A stretch of DNA of 39,481 nt from NCBI GenBank assembly GCA_025928655.1, contig JAICJC010000019.1, forward strand, positions 1 through 39,481, given 5' to 3'. Position numbers and translations under genes: made by a program. Below are positions 32,848 through 39,481 of this stretch, in pieces (within the stretch, counting starts at the first letter, position 1; each line of letters starts with the position of its first letter). The notes beneath the pieces were generated by a model that had not been told where the DNA came from, ran no database searches, and saw only the letters and a list, made by a program, of their open reading frames with translations. Source of the DNA: Thermoleophilia bacterium. Lineage in GTDB: Bacteria; Actinomycetota; Thermoleophilia; Gaiellales; JAICJC01.

Positions 32848-34020
32848 TCATCCCGCGGACGCCGTCACCTCTTCCCACGCCTGCTGGACGGCGGCCTCGT
32901 TCGGCTCCCACGACTGCAGGTGCACGTCGGCCGAGCTGAGCACGTTCGGGTTGCCGATGTCGAGCGACTTGGCGACGGCCTTGTTCGTGATCTCGCTCGG
33001 CTCGATGGTGGCGTCCGCGCTGCCGTAGGCGAACAGGTTCGTGAGGCTGAGGCAGGACTTGTGGTTGACGAAGGACTCGACGTACTCGTGCGCGTGGTAG
33101 TAGTTCTTCGTGTCCTTGCCGAGCATGAACCCGCAGTACCACCCGAGCCGGCCCTGGCTGGGGTTCATGTAGGCCATCGGGAGGTGCTTCTCCTTGGCGT
33201 AGACCCACTGGTCCTGCCAGCTGTAGGCGACCCACACGTCGCCGTTCTGGAGCGCCGGCTGCAGGTCGCTGTACTCGCTCGACCACAGGAACTTGTTCAG
33301 CGGGTACTGCTCGATGAGCGCGTTCTTCGCGTTGTTCAGCTGGTCGTCGCTCAGGTGGTCCATCGCCTTGCCCCCGTACCCGAGCTTGAGCGCGGCGATC
33401 TCGAAGTTGGTCGTGTTGCCGTTCCACATCGAGATGCGGCCCTTGTACTTCGGGTTCCAGAAGAGCTCCCACCCGGTCGCGTCGGCGGGGTCGACCTTGT
33501 CCGTGCGGTAGATGACGCTGCCGTAACCCCAGTCCCAGGGGATGAAGTACTGCTGGCCGTCGAGCTGTCCGCCCTTGACGAGCGCCGGGTTCAGGTTCTT
33601 GAAGCTCGGGATCAGGTCGGTGTTCCACGGCTGCACGAGCCCGTCGTGGACGTAGTCCTGGAGGTTCTCGATGCAGGGGTGGATCACGTCGAACTGCTGG
33701 CCGGAGCGGACCTTGTTCAACGCCTCGCTGTCGTTCACGATCAGGCTGTAGGTGAGCCCGTCGGCGCCGTACTTCTTCGTGTAGTCCTCACCCGCGATGA
33801 GCCCGCCGGCCTTCTTGTTCGTCGGCGTGCCGAACGCCTGGTAGCCGTCCCATTCCAGGATGGAGAGCTTGCCCGGCTCCTTGCCGATCGGCGGGCGCTT
33901 CGTCGTCGGCGACGGGCTGTTGCCACCGCTCGAGCCCGACGAGCCACAGGCACCGAGCAGCACCGCGCCGCCAAGCCCCGCGGCGCCCATGAGAAACGAC
34001 CTACGATCCATCGAAGCCAC
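32848..34020 (-). CDS. ABC substrate-binding protein, PotD-like, Tat/lipoprotein signal (module 2)
   Basis: A 390-residue solute-binding protein. The signal combines a twin-arginine motif (DRRSFLMGAAG) with a lipobox (LLGAC), so it is probably exported folded and then lipid-anchored. The mature part shows KLSILEWDGYQ, DVIHPCIENLQDYV, QQYFIPWDWGYGSVIYRTD and ELFWNPKYKGRISMWN, all typical of PotD/PotF-type binders. GTG 34020 is favoured over ATG 34011 because AAGGTGAGG lies 7 bases before it. It heads the minus-strand operon and is clearly diverged from the module 1 binder. Confidence 0.88.
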   Translation of the reverse strand: MASMDRRSFLMGAAGLGGAVLLGACGSSGSSGGNSPSPTTKRPPIGKEPGKLSILEWDGYQAFGTPTNKKAGGLIAGEDYTKKYGADGLTYSLIVNDSEALNKVRSGQQFDVIHPCIENLQDYVHDGLVQPWNTDLIPSFKNLNPALVKGGQLDGQQYFIPWDWGYGSVIYRTDKVDPADATGWELFWNPKYKGRISMWNGNTTNFEIAALKLGYGGKAMDHLSDDQLNNAKNALIEQYPLNKFLWSSEYSDLQPALQNGDVWVAYSWQDQWVYAKEKHLPMAYMNPSQGRLGWYCGFMLGKDTKNYYHAHEYVESFVNHKSCLSLTNLFAYGSADATIEPSEITNKAVAKSLDIGNPNVLSSADVHLQSWEPNEAAVQQAWEEVTASAG

Positions 34021-34036
34021 GATTTTGCCTCACCTT

Positions 34037-34084
34037 TCGTCCAGCGGGATGGACGACCCTACCGATAATCTGCCCGCGAGTCCA
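34037..34084 (-). promoter_or_regulatory. Promoter and leader inverted repeat of the module 2 operon
   Basis: On the minus strand -35 TGGACT (34084-34079), a 17-base spacer and -10 TAGGGT (34061-34056). Immediately after comes a perfect inverted repeat TCGTCCA (34037-34043), 6-base spacer, TGGACGA (34050-34056). It could be an operator at the transcription start or a leader hairpin. On the plus strand GATAAT (34064-34069) is a candidate -10 for the lipoprotein gene. Confidence 0.55.
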
Positions 34085-34097
34085 GTAACCAGATCGC

Positions 34098-34664
34098 ATG
34101 CGGCAGCCACCACAAACCCGCTTCCTCGCCTGGTGCGCGGCGCTTGCCGCGGCGGCGCTGTGCGGTTGCGGCGGGTCGAGCCCGGCGGCCTCGCCTCCGC
34201 CGCCCGTCCTCCCGGCGGCGGCGGTCGCCTACCTCCCGAGCACGGCGCGGCCGCTGACCGTCCACGACCTCGTGCACGAGTCGACGGTGCCCGGCCTGGA
34301 GGCTGGCCTGGCCCGGTGGGGGTACGTGACCGGCGCCCAGCGGCTCTTTCAGGGCCAGTCGAAAACCCTGCAGGTGGTCGTCTCGCGCACGCTCGAGTTC
34401 CGCTCGGCCTCCGGCGAGGCCGCCTACGTGCAGTTCGTCCACCGCCAGGCGACGGCCGTCTTCGGAGCCCAGCCGACGCAGGAGCCGCTCGTCGCCGGCC
34501 CCCGGCGCGGGTGGACGTTCACCCTCGCGCCGTGCGCCTGCCACATGGCGAGCCCGGCCCGGGTCGGCGTCGCCAGCGCCGGCCGCCTGGTCAGCTGGCT
34601 CGAGGTGAACGGCCCCACCGCGTCCGCCGGCGTGCTCGCGCGGCTGCTCGCCAAGGCGCCCTGA
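34098..34664 (+). CDS. Small putative lipoprotein of unknown function
   Basis: A 188-residue protein with an N-terminal hydrophobic signal and a lipobox-like LCGC (Cys at about 22 or 24), then a Pro/Ala-rich linker. The mature part, about residues 45-185, has mixed alpha/beta character with LEFRSASGEAAYVQFVHR and a CAC pair (TLAPCACHMAS). It resembles small secreted proteins that measure gain or loss of a substrate, but I recognise no family. ATG 34098 lacks a Shine-Dalgarno. The stop codon is part of a palindrome shared with the stop of the convergent peptidase gene. Confidence 0.65.
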   Translation: MRQPPQTRFLAWCAALAAAALCGCGGSSPAASPPPPVLPAAAVAYLPSTARPLTVHDLVHESTVPGLEAGLARWGYVTGAQRLFQGQSKTLQVVVSRTLEFRSASGEAAYVQFVHRQATAVFGAQPTQEPLVAGPRRGWTFTLAPCACHMASPARVGVASAGRLVSWLEVNGPTASAGVLARLLAKAP

Positions 34665-34692
34665 AGAGACGGGGTCAGACCCCTCCTCTTCA
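34662..34692. terminator. Stop-to-stop palindrome between convergent genes
   Basis: TGAAGAG (34662-34668) pairs with CTCTTCA (34686-34692), enclosing the GGGGTCAGACCCC core (34671-34683). The outer arms begin exactly at the TGA of the lipoprotein gene and end at the TGA of the minus-strand peptidase gene. It probably acts as a two-way terminator. Confidence 0.7.
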
Positions 34693-36585
34693 CGCGTCGC
34701 GGGCGGCCAGGTGGCGGTCGAGCCAGGCCCGCATCCGCTCGATCCCGTCGAGCACGTGGGCCCGCTCCCGCCACCCGTGGCCCTCGCGCGGGTAGACGAC
34801 GAGCTCGGTCTCGACGCCCTCCGCCGCGAGCGCCTGGTAGAGCTCCTGGCTCTGCGAGAGCGGGACGCACAGGTCGACCTCGCCGTGCATGACGAGCGTC
34901 GGCGTGCGCACCCTGCGCGCGTGCGCGACGGGCGAGCGGGCGAAGTAGTCGCCGTCGGGGTCGTACGGGTCGGCGTCCAGGAAGAGCTCGTCGAAGCGGC
35001 CGATGTTCGTCGTGTTGTGGAAGGAGAGCCAGTTGGTGACGGCCGCCATCGGCACGGACGCGCGGAAGCGGTCGGTCTGGCCGATCGCCCAGGCGGACAT
35101 GAAGCCGCCGTAGCTCGTGCCGACGATCGCCGCCCGGTCGCCGTCTGCGATCCCCTCCGCGACGACGGCGTCGACGCCGGCGAGGATGTCGCGCAGGTCG
35201 CCGCCGCCCATGTCCCCCAGGTTCGCGCGCGCGAAGGCCTGGCCGCGGCCGGAGCTGCCGCGCGGGTTCGGCAGCAGGATGGCGTAGCCGGCCGCGAGCA
35301 TCCCGGCCACGCGGGCGCCCGGGTGCGAGCAGTCGTAGCTGTCCGTCGGCCCGCCGTGCACCCAGACGACGAGCGGGAGCGGCGGCGCGGCCTCGGCCGG
35401 CGTCAGCAGCAGGCCCTCGATCTCGAGCCCGTCCGACGTCCACGTCCGCCGGCCGCGGGCACCCGCGGCAGGCGGCGCGTCGGGGTTGAGCCGGCTGAGC
35501 GCCCGCCACCCCGTCGCGGGGTCGGCGACCTCGAGCGCGCGCAGCTCCGGCGGGCTGTCCCACGAGCTGTGTGCGGCGGCCAGCCGGCTCCCGTCCGGTG
35601 ACGGAGCCACGGCCGGCACCCAGCCGGACACGAGCGACCCGTCTCCGCTCCAGATCACCTCCGCGCCGCCGTCGACGCCGATGGTGCCGACGGCATGCGC
35701 GAGGCCGCGCGCAGCCGCGAACCACAGCGTGCGCTCGTCCCGCCAGGCCAGGCAGCCGGCGTCGATCTCAGGCGCGAGCACGCGCGCCTCGCCGCCGGCG
35801 ACGGGCACGACCGTCGTCTCACCGAGCAGGATCCCGCGGTCGGAGCAGAACCCCTCGACGAACGCCACCGTGCTCCCGTCCGGCGAGAGCGCCGGATAGG
35901 CGATCTGCATGGCGGGGTCGTGCAGCGTCCGCACCGAGCCGCGCTCGAGATCGACGGCGACGAGCCGGGCGCGGTACCAGCCGCTCTCGGACGGATCGTC
36001 GCTGACGATCGCCGCCACCTCGCCGCCGCGCCAGTCGAGCTCCCACACGTTCAGGCCGTCGGGCCCGACCCGGGCCGTGTCACCAGTCGCCGGGTCGACC
36101 GTGTAGAGGCGGCGCCAGTGCTCGGCGGGGCGGGTGACGCGGGGGTCGCCGGCGCCGGCGTCGATCCGCGTGGCCGAGTCGGCTCCGGCCCGGTCGGAGC
36201 CGGGGTCGGCGGCCAGCACGAGCAGCCGGGAGCCGTCGGGTGAGAAACGGACGTCCTCGGCGGAGCCCGCGAGGTCGCCGACCGGACGCGCCTCGCCGGC
36301 ACCGTCGTCGAGCAGGTAGACGCCGGCGCGCCCGCCGTGGTCGCGGTCGGACAGGAACGCGAGCGTCCGGCCGTCCGGCGACCACCGCGGCGCCGTGTCG
36401 GCCCGCGGCCCGCGGGTTGCCTGGCGGGCGCCGGAGCCGTCGGCCCGGGCGATCCAGATCCGGCTCGACACGCCCTCGTCCGGCCGGCTGAACGCCTCGT
36501 GGACGGTGAACGCGACCCGCGCCCCGTCGGGCGAGAACGCCGGCTGCGACGGGTGCAGCAGGTCGAGGAGCCGCTCGCAGTTCAC
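34690..36585 (-). CDS. S9 family prolyl oligopeptidase / acylaminoacyl peptidase-like
   Basis: A 631-residue S9C-type serine peptidase. The first ~350 residues form a WD40-like beta-propeller with repeated SPDG motifs (FSPDGARVAF, WSPDGRTLAF, FSPDGSRLLV, LSPDGSTVAF). The C-terminal alpha/beta hydrolase domain has nucleophile motif GTSYGGF, an oxyanion segment VVWVHGGPTDSY, an Asp in HGEVDLCVPLSQS and a His in YPREGHGWRER. These enzymes cut short peptides or acylated amino acids. There is no signal peptide, so it is cytoplasmic. GTG 36585 has -10-like TAGGAT (36592-36597) 6 bases upstream and no Shine-Dalgarno. No link to module 2 is evident. Confidence 0.92.
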   Translation of the reverse strand: MNCERLLDLLHPSQPAFSPDGARVAFTVHEAFSRPDEGVSSRIWIARADGSGARQATRGPRADTAPRWSPDGRTLAFLSDRDHGGRAGVYLLDDGAGEARPVGDLAGSAEDVRFSPDGSRLLVLAADPGSDRAGADSATRIDAGAGDPRVTRPAEHWRRLYTVDPATGDTARVGPDGLNVWELDWRGGEVAAIVSDDPSESGWYRARLVAVDLERGSVRTLHDPAMQIAYPALSPDGSTVAFVEGFCSDRGILLGETTVVPVAGGEARVLAPEIDAGCLAWRDERTLWFAAARGLAHAVGTIGVDGGAEVIWSGDGSLVSGWVPAVAPSPDGSRLAAAHSSWDSPPELRALEVADPATGWRALSRLNPDAPPAAGARGRRTWTSDGLEIEGLLLTPAEAAPPLPLVVWVHGGPTDSYDCSHPGARVAGMLAAGYAILLPNPRGSSGRGQAFARANLGDMGGGDLRDILAGVDAVVAEGIADGDRAAIVGTSYGGFMSAWAIGQTDRFRASVPMAAVTNWLSFHNTTNIGRFDELFLDADPYDPDGDYFARSPVAHARRVRTPTLVMHGEVDLCVPLSQSQELYQALAAEGVETELVVYPREGHGWRERAHVLDGIERMRAWLDRHLAARDA

Positions 36586-36591
36586 GGTGCG

Positions 36592-36630
36592 ATCCTACCC
36601 GCCAAACGGGGTCAGACCCCTTTTGGCGGG
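36592..36630. repeat. 33-base palindrome abutting the peptidase promoter
   Basis: CCCGCCAAA (36598-36606) pairs with TTTGGCGGG (36622-36630) around the GGGGTCAGACCCC core (36608-36620). It lies directly upstream of TAGGAT (36592-36597), the presumed -10 of the minus-strand peptidase, so it fills the -10/-35 spacer. It lies between divergent genes, so it is not a terminator in the usual sense. Confidence 0.7.
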
Positions 36631-36713
36631 TCCTCCCGAGAGGCGGTCGTGGATCCGCCGCCATCCCTCGCACCGAGGATCTTCCAGTGGCAAACGGTGT
36701 ACGTTGGCCCCTC

Positions 36714-38057
36714 ATGGGCGCCGCCTCCCCTGACGTCGAGGTCGCGGTGGTCGGCGGCGGGATCGCCGGCCTGTCCGCCGCCTGGGAGCTGCGCGACCGC
36801 GACGTCCTGGTGCTCGAGGCGGACGCCCGTGTGGGCGGGCGGCTCATGTCGGAGCCGCGCGGGCGCTACTGGCTCAACTTCGGGGGCCATGTCCTGGCCG
36901 GCGAGGACTCGGCCACCGGGAGGCTGCTCGCGGCCGCCGGCGTCGAGGCGGGGGACGTCCCCGGCGTCCTGACGGCGCTCGCGATGAACGGGCGCGTGCT
37001 CACGGGCGGGCGGGTCGAGACGTATCCGCTGCGGCTGCGGCTGACGACGGCGGAGCGGCTGGCGCTGATCCGCGCGGGCGCGCGCGTGCGGCTGGCGGTG
37101 CTCGAGTACGGCCGCGTCGCCCGCCGGCGCGCGGGCGAGTCAGAGGCCGACCGGCGCGCGCGCGTGCTGGCGTATCGCGACGACCGCACGTTCGCCGACT
37201 TCCTCGGCCCGGTGCCGGCCGAGGTCGACGCGATCTTCCGGCCCACGATCCAGCGCTCCTCCGGGGAGCCCGAGCAGGTCTCTGCCGGCTACGGGATCGG
37301 CTACTTCCACCTCGTCTGGGATCGCGAGGGCGGCCTCAGCCGCAACGTGCTCGGCGGATCGGCGCGCCTGCCCCAGGCGATCGCCGCGGCCCTCGGCGAC
37401 CGCGTCCGCACCGGCGCCCCGGTCGAGCGGGTCGTGGCCGGCCGCGACGGCGTCACCGTCCACCAGGGCGACGAGAGGATCCGGGCCCGCTACGCCGTGG
37501 TCGCAACGCCGGCGTTCGCCGCCCGCGAGCTCCTGGAGGGCGTCCCGGCCGAGACCGTCGAGGCGCTCGGCCGCGTCGCCTACGGCCCCTACGTCGTCGG
37601 CGCCTTCCTCACCGACGAGCCGGGGCCGATGCCCTACGACGGCGTCTACGCGGTCGCGACGCCCAAGACGTCGTTCAACATGCTCTTCAACACCGCGAAC
37701 GTGACCCGCGGGCCGGGCCCGCGGGAGCCCGGCGGCACGCTGATGGCCTACTCGGCCGCGAGCCTGGCCGACGCGCTCGCCGACCGCGACGACGAGGAGG
37801 TGGCCCGCATCTACGCCGACGACGTCGCCCGCATCTTCCCGGCGGTCGCCGGCCACATCATCGAGGTGCGCATCCGCCGCTGGGCGCACGGCCTCCCGCA
37901 CCCACGGCCGGGCCGCCATCTGCTCCAGCCGGCCCTCGAGCGGCCGCTCGGGAACGTCTTCCTGGCCGGGGACTACCTGGGGACGACGTACGTCGACACG
38001 GCCGTCGCGACGGGCACGGCCGCCGCCCACGCCATCCGCCGCCGCCTGCGTGAATGA
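36714..38057 (+). CDS. Flavin-containing amine oxidase / protoporphyrinogen-oxidase-like protein
   Basis: A 447-residue flavoprotein from ATG 36714; GTG 36687 would add nine residues. The N-terminal FAD motif VAVVGGGIAGLSAAWEL is followed by LVLEADARVGGR, the GG-doublet and second FAD contact of amine oxidases and HemY-like enzymes. The C-terminal FAD motif is NVFLAGDYLGTTYVDTAVATG. It could oxidise an amine, a porphyrin-like or another hydrophobic substrate; the haem pathway is not nearby. ATG 36714 has -10-like TACGTT (36700-36705) 8 bases upstream and no Shine-Dalgarno. The last codons lie in a palindrome shared with the next gene end. Confidence 0.85.
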   Translation: MGAASPDVEVAVVGGGIAGLSAAWELRDRDVLVLEADARVGGRLMSEPRGRYWLNFGGHVLAGEDSATGRLLAAAGVEAGDVPGVLTALAMNGRVLTGGRVETYPLRLRLTTAERLALIRAGARVRLAVLEYGRVARRRAGESEADRRARVLAYRDDRTFADFLGPVPAEVDAIFRPTIQRSSGEPEQVSAGYGIGYFHLVWDREGGLSRNVLGGSARLPQAIAAALGDRVRTGAPVERVVAGRDGVTVHQGDERIRARYAVVATPAFAARELLEGVPAETVEALGRVAYGPYVVGAFLTDEPGPMPYDGVYAVATPKTSFNMLFNTANVTRGPGPREPGGTLMAYSAASLADALADRDDEEVARIYADDVARIFPAVAGHIIEVRIRRWAHGLPHPRPGRHLLQPALERPLGNVFLAGDYLGTTYVDTAVATGTAAAHAIRRRLRE

Positions 38058-38080
38058 CCGGTGCCGGGCACCGGTTATTC
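38052..38080. terminator. Palindromic terminator, ACCGGTG family, between convergent genes
   Basis: GAAT (38052-38055), ACCGGTGCC (38057-38065), one-base centre, GGCACCGGT (38067-38075) and ATTC (38077-38080). It runs from the last sense codon of the amine oxidase gene to 1 base before the stop of the SDR gene on the minus strand. A second copy of the core is at 13489-13507. Confidence 0.7.
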
Positions 38081-38081
38081 G

Positions 38082-38855
38082 TCAGATCGTCGCGCCGCCG
38101 TCCACGACCAGCGTGTGCCCGGTGACGTAGTCCGACGCCGCCGACGCCAGGTAGGCCACCGCGCCCTTCAGGTCGGACTCGCCGCCGTACCGCCCCATGG
38201 GGATGCTCCGCAGGAGCAGCTCGCCGGACCGGTCGAGGACGGGCTGCGAGAGGTCGGTCGGGAACCAGCCCGGCGCGATGGCGTTCACGGCGATCCCGTG
38301 CCGGGCCCACTTGATCGCCAGGTCGCGCGTGAACGCGATCACCGCGCCCTTCGTCGTGCTGTAGGCGATCGCGTCGAGCTCCTCCGGCGGCTGGCCGCGC
38401 AGGCCGGTGACCGACGCGATGTTCACGATCTTGCCGCCGCCGCGCTCGATCATCACCCGCCCGGCCGCCTGGCTGCACAAAAAGACGCCGGTCAGGTTCA
38501 CGTCGACGACCTTCTGCCACCCGCGCAGCGGGGTGTCCTCGACGGGACCGGCCCATGCCGTGCCGGCGTTGTTCACGAGCACGTCGATGCGGCCGAAGTG
38601 CGCGGTCGTCTCCGACACCATCGCCGAGACCGCCTCCGCGGAGGCGACGTCGCAGGGCAGGCCCAGGCACGGGACGCCGCGCTCCCGCTCGAGCTCGGCG
38701 GCCACCCGGGCGCAGCGCCCGCCGTCGCGCCCGCACAGGACGACCCTCGCGCCCAGCTCGGCCAGCGCGCCGGCCATCTGGAGGCCGATGCCCGTGGCGC
38801 CGCCCGTCACGATCGCGACCCGGCCGCCCAGGTCGAACAGGTCACGGACATCCAC
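38082..38855 (-). CDS. Short-chain dehydrogenase/reductase (gluconate 5-dehydrogenase-like)
   Basis: A 257-residue classical SDR. The cofactor motif is TGGATGIG, with GRDGGR after beta-2, suggesting NADP(H). VNNAG and the SVTG Ser (NIASVTG) follow. The catalytic Tyr/Lys is YSTTK, and the C-terminal VVDGGA is standard. Overall it is closest in style to gluconate 5-dehydrogenase and 3-oxoacyl-ACP reductase-like enzymes. GTG 38855 has -10-like TAGGGT (38862-38867) 6 bases before it; ATG 38851 is out of frame. It is divergent from a cupin gene 50 bases away, so the two may be co-regulated. Confidence 0.88.
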   Translation of the reverse strand: MDVRDLFDLGGRVAIVTGGATGIGLQMAGALAELGARVVLCGRDGGRCARVAAELERERGVPCLGLPCDVASAEAVSAMVSETTAHFGRIDVLVNNAGTAWAGPVEDTPLRGWQKVVDVNLTGVFLCSQAAGRVMIERGGGKIVNIASVTGLRGQPPEELDAIAYSTTKGAVIAFTRDLAIKWARHGIAVNAIAPGWFPTDLSQPVLDRSGELLLRSIPMGRYGGESDLKGAVAYLASAASDYVTGHTLVVDGGATI

Positions 38856-38861
38856 GCGCCG

Positions 38862-38898
38862 ACCCTAGCGGTTCGTCGGCGCCGCGGTGGGGTACCGT
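38862..38898. promoter_or_regulatory. Back-to-back leaderless-type promoters, SDR and cupin
   Basis: The minus-strand TAGGGT (38862-38867) is 6 bases from GTG 38855. The plus-strand TACCGT (38893-38898) is 7 bases from ATG 38906. Neither start has a Shine-Dalgarno. Confidence 0.4.
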
Positions 38899-38905
38899 CG
38901 CGGGC

Positions 38906-39295
38906 ATGAGTGGCTTTACCAAGACCAATCTGCGCCGGGTGGAGGACCAGGCCCCGAACTTCGGGATGCCGTCCGAGCTGCACGCCCGCTTCGCGCGCAC
39001 CCCGATCGAGGGCGAGACGCTCGGCCTGAGCCTCTTCTCGCTCGACCCCAACTTCCGCATCCCCTTCGGCCACAAGCATGTGGGCCAGGAGGAGGTGTAC
39101 GTGGTCATCTCCGGCTCGGGCCGGGTGAAGGTCGGCGACGAGATCGTCGAGCTGGCCCAGTGGGACGCCATCCGCTTCGACAAGGACACCATGCGCGCCG
39201 TCGAGGCGGGCCCCGACGGGATCGAGTACGTGGCGTTCGGCGCCGGCGAGGATCCCTCCGAGGTCGAGATGGACCAGGGCTGGTGGACGGACTAG
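38906..39295 (+). CDS. Small single-domain cupin protein
   Basis: A 129-residue RmlC-like cupin. The first motif GHKHVGQEEVYVVISGSGRVKVGDE supplies the usual His-x-His and Glu metal ligands. The second motif around AIRFDKDTMRAVEAG lacks a clear His, so metal binding may be partial. Such proteins act as isomerases, dioxygenases or ligand sensors. ATG 38906 is the start, 50 bases from the divergent SDR start. The TAG stop (39293-39295) lies inside the left arm of an inverted repeat bounding the 39292-39458 element. Confidence 0.8.
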   Translation: MSGFTKTNLRRVEDQAPNFGMPSELHARFARTPIEGETLGLSLFSLDPNFRIPFGHKHVGQEEVYVVISGSGRVKVGDEIVELAQWDAIRFDKDTMRAVEAGPDGIEYVAFGAGEDPSEVEMDQGWWTD

Positions 39296-39458
39296 TGGGT
39301 CGTCAGGTGACGTTGGTGGTGTCGACGGCGAGCGAAACCCGAGCAGCGCACGGACGCAGGGAGGCCCGATATCGGGAATATCGGGCCGACCGAGGACACC
39401 GCGATGCGACGGTTTGCAGCCGCCGGAACCCGGCAAACGTTGCCTGACGCTCCACTAG
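39292..39458. repeat. 167-bp element bounded by 23-bp imperfect inverted repeats
   Basis: The left arm (39292-39314) and the reverse complement of the right arm (39436-39458) match at 19 of 23 positions, both starting CTAGTGG and ending ACGTT. Inside are a 9-base hairpin GGCCCGATA/TATCGGGCC (39363-39371 and 39379-39387) and a pairing GGTGTC/GACACC (39318-39323 and 39395-39400). No ORF is present. It may be a MITE-like element or a structured RNA; see findings. The rest of the window, to 39481, shows nothing recognisable. Confidence 0.6.
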
Positions 39459-39481
39459 CCGCCGAGGCCCCGAAGCTCGCG

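Overview
The window is a GC-rich (about 70% by eye) chromosomal segment, most likely from a soil actinobacterium. The codon bias, abundant GTG/TTG starts, a BTAD-type regulator, a group-3 sigma factor, a YbdK-type ligase and many apparently leaderless genes fit that, and a Thermoleophilia-like lineage is a guess. No rRNA, tRNA, CRISPR array, phage or transposase gene was seen.

Positions 1-13.4 kb hold mixed housekeeping and accessory genes. They are a cold-shock protein cut by the window edge; a secreted M23-like protein divergent from a membrane-anchored BTAD/cyclase-like regulator, with a phased repeat array between them; a GNAT acetyltransferase and a two-domain TrxR-like flavoprotein, each apparently broken by a single-base frameshift; a flippase-like membrane protein; a CDGSH protein overlapping a glutamate-cysteine-ligase-like gene; an iron-containing redox enzyme overlapping a methyltransferase; a zinc-ribbon-like hypothetical; a sigma factor; and a secreted phosphoesterase.

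Positions 13.5-27.4 kb look like one regulated catabolic system (module 1). A FadR-type GntR regulator is divergent from a three-gene polyamine-type ABC operon (lipoprotein and two permeases). Downstream is a seven-gene operon in which every junction overlaps: enolase paralogue, glycerate 2-kinase, ABC ATPase, class III aminotransferase, FAD oxidoreductase, SMP-30-like lactonase and SDR. A paralogous FAD oxidoreductase lies at the other end. The palindrome ACTGTYGACAGT, or a close variant, sits on the promoter of each of the four transcription units. I infer uptake of an amino compound, transamination, oxidation, lactone opening, and entry of glycerate into central metabolism through 2-phosphoglycerate. 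The substrate is unknown.

Positions 27.5-34.0 kb hold a second parallel module on the minus strand: Tat lipoprotein, two permeases, second GntR regulator, PhoX-like phosphatase and second class III aminotransferase. It has no ATPase of its own, so the module 1 ATPase may serve both transporters.

Positions 34.1-39.5 kb hold a small lipoprotein, an S9 prolyl oligopeptidase, a flavin amine oxidase-like protein, an SDR divergent from a cupin, and a 167-bp inverted-repeat-bounded element at the end. Extragenic palindromes of two families sit at gene ends, some spanning exactly from one stop codon to the facing stop codon.
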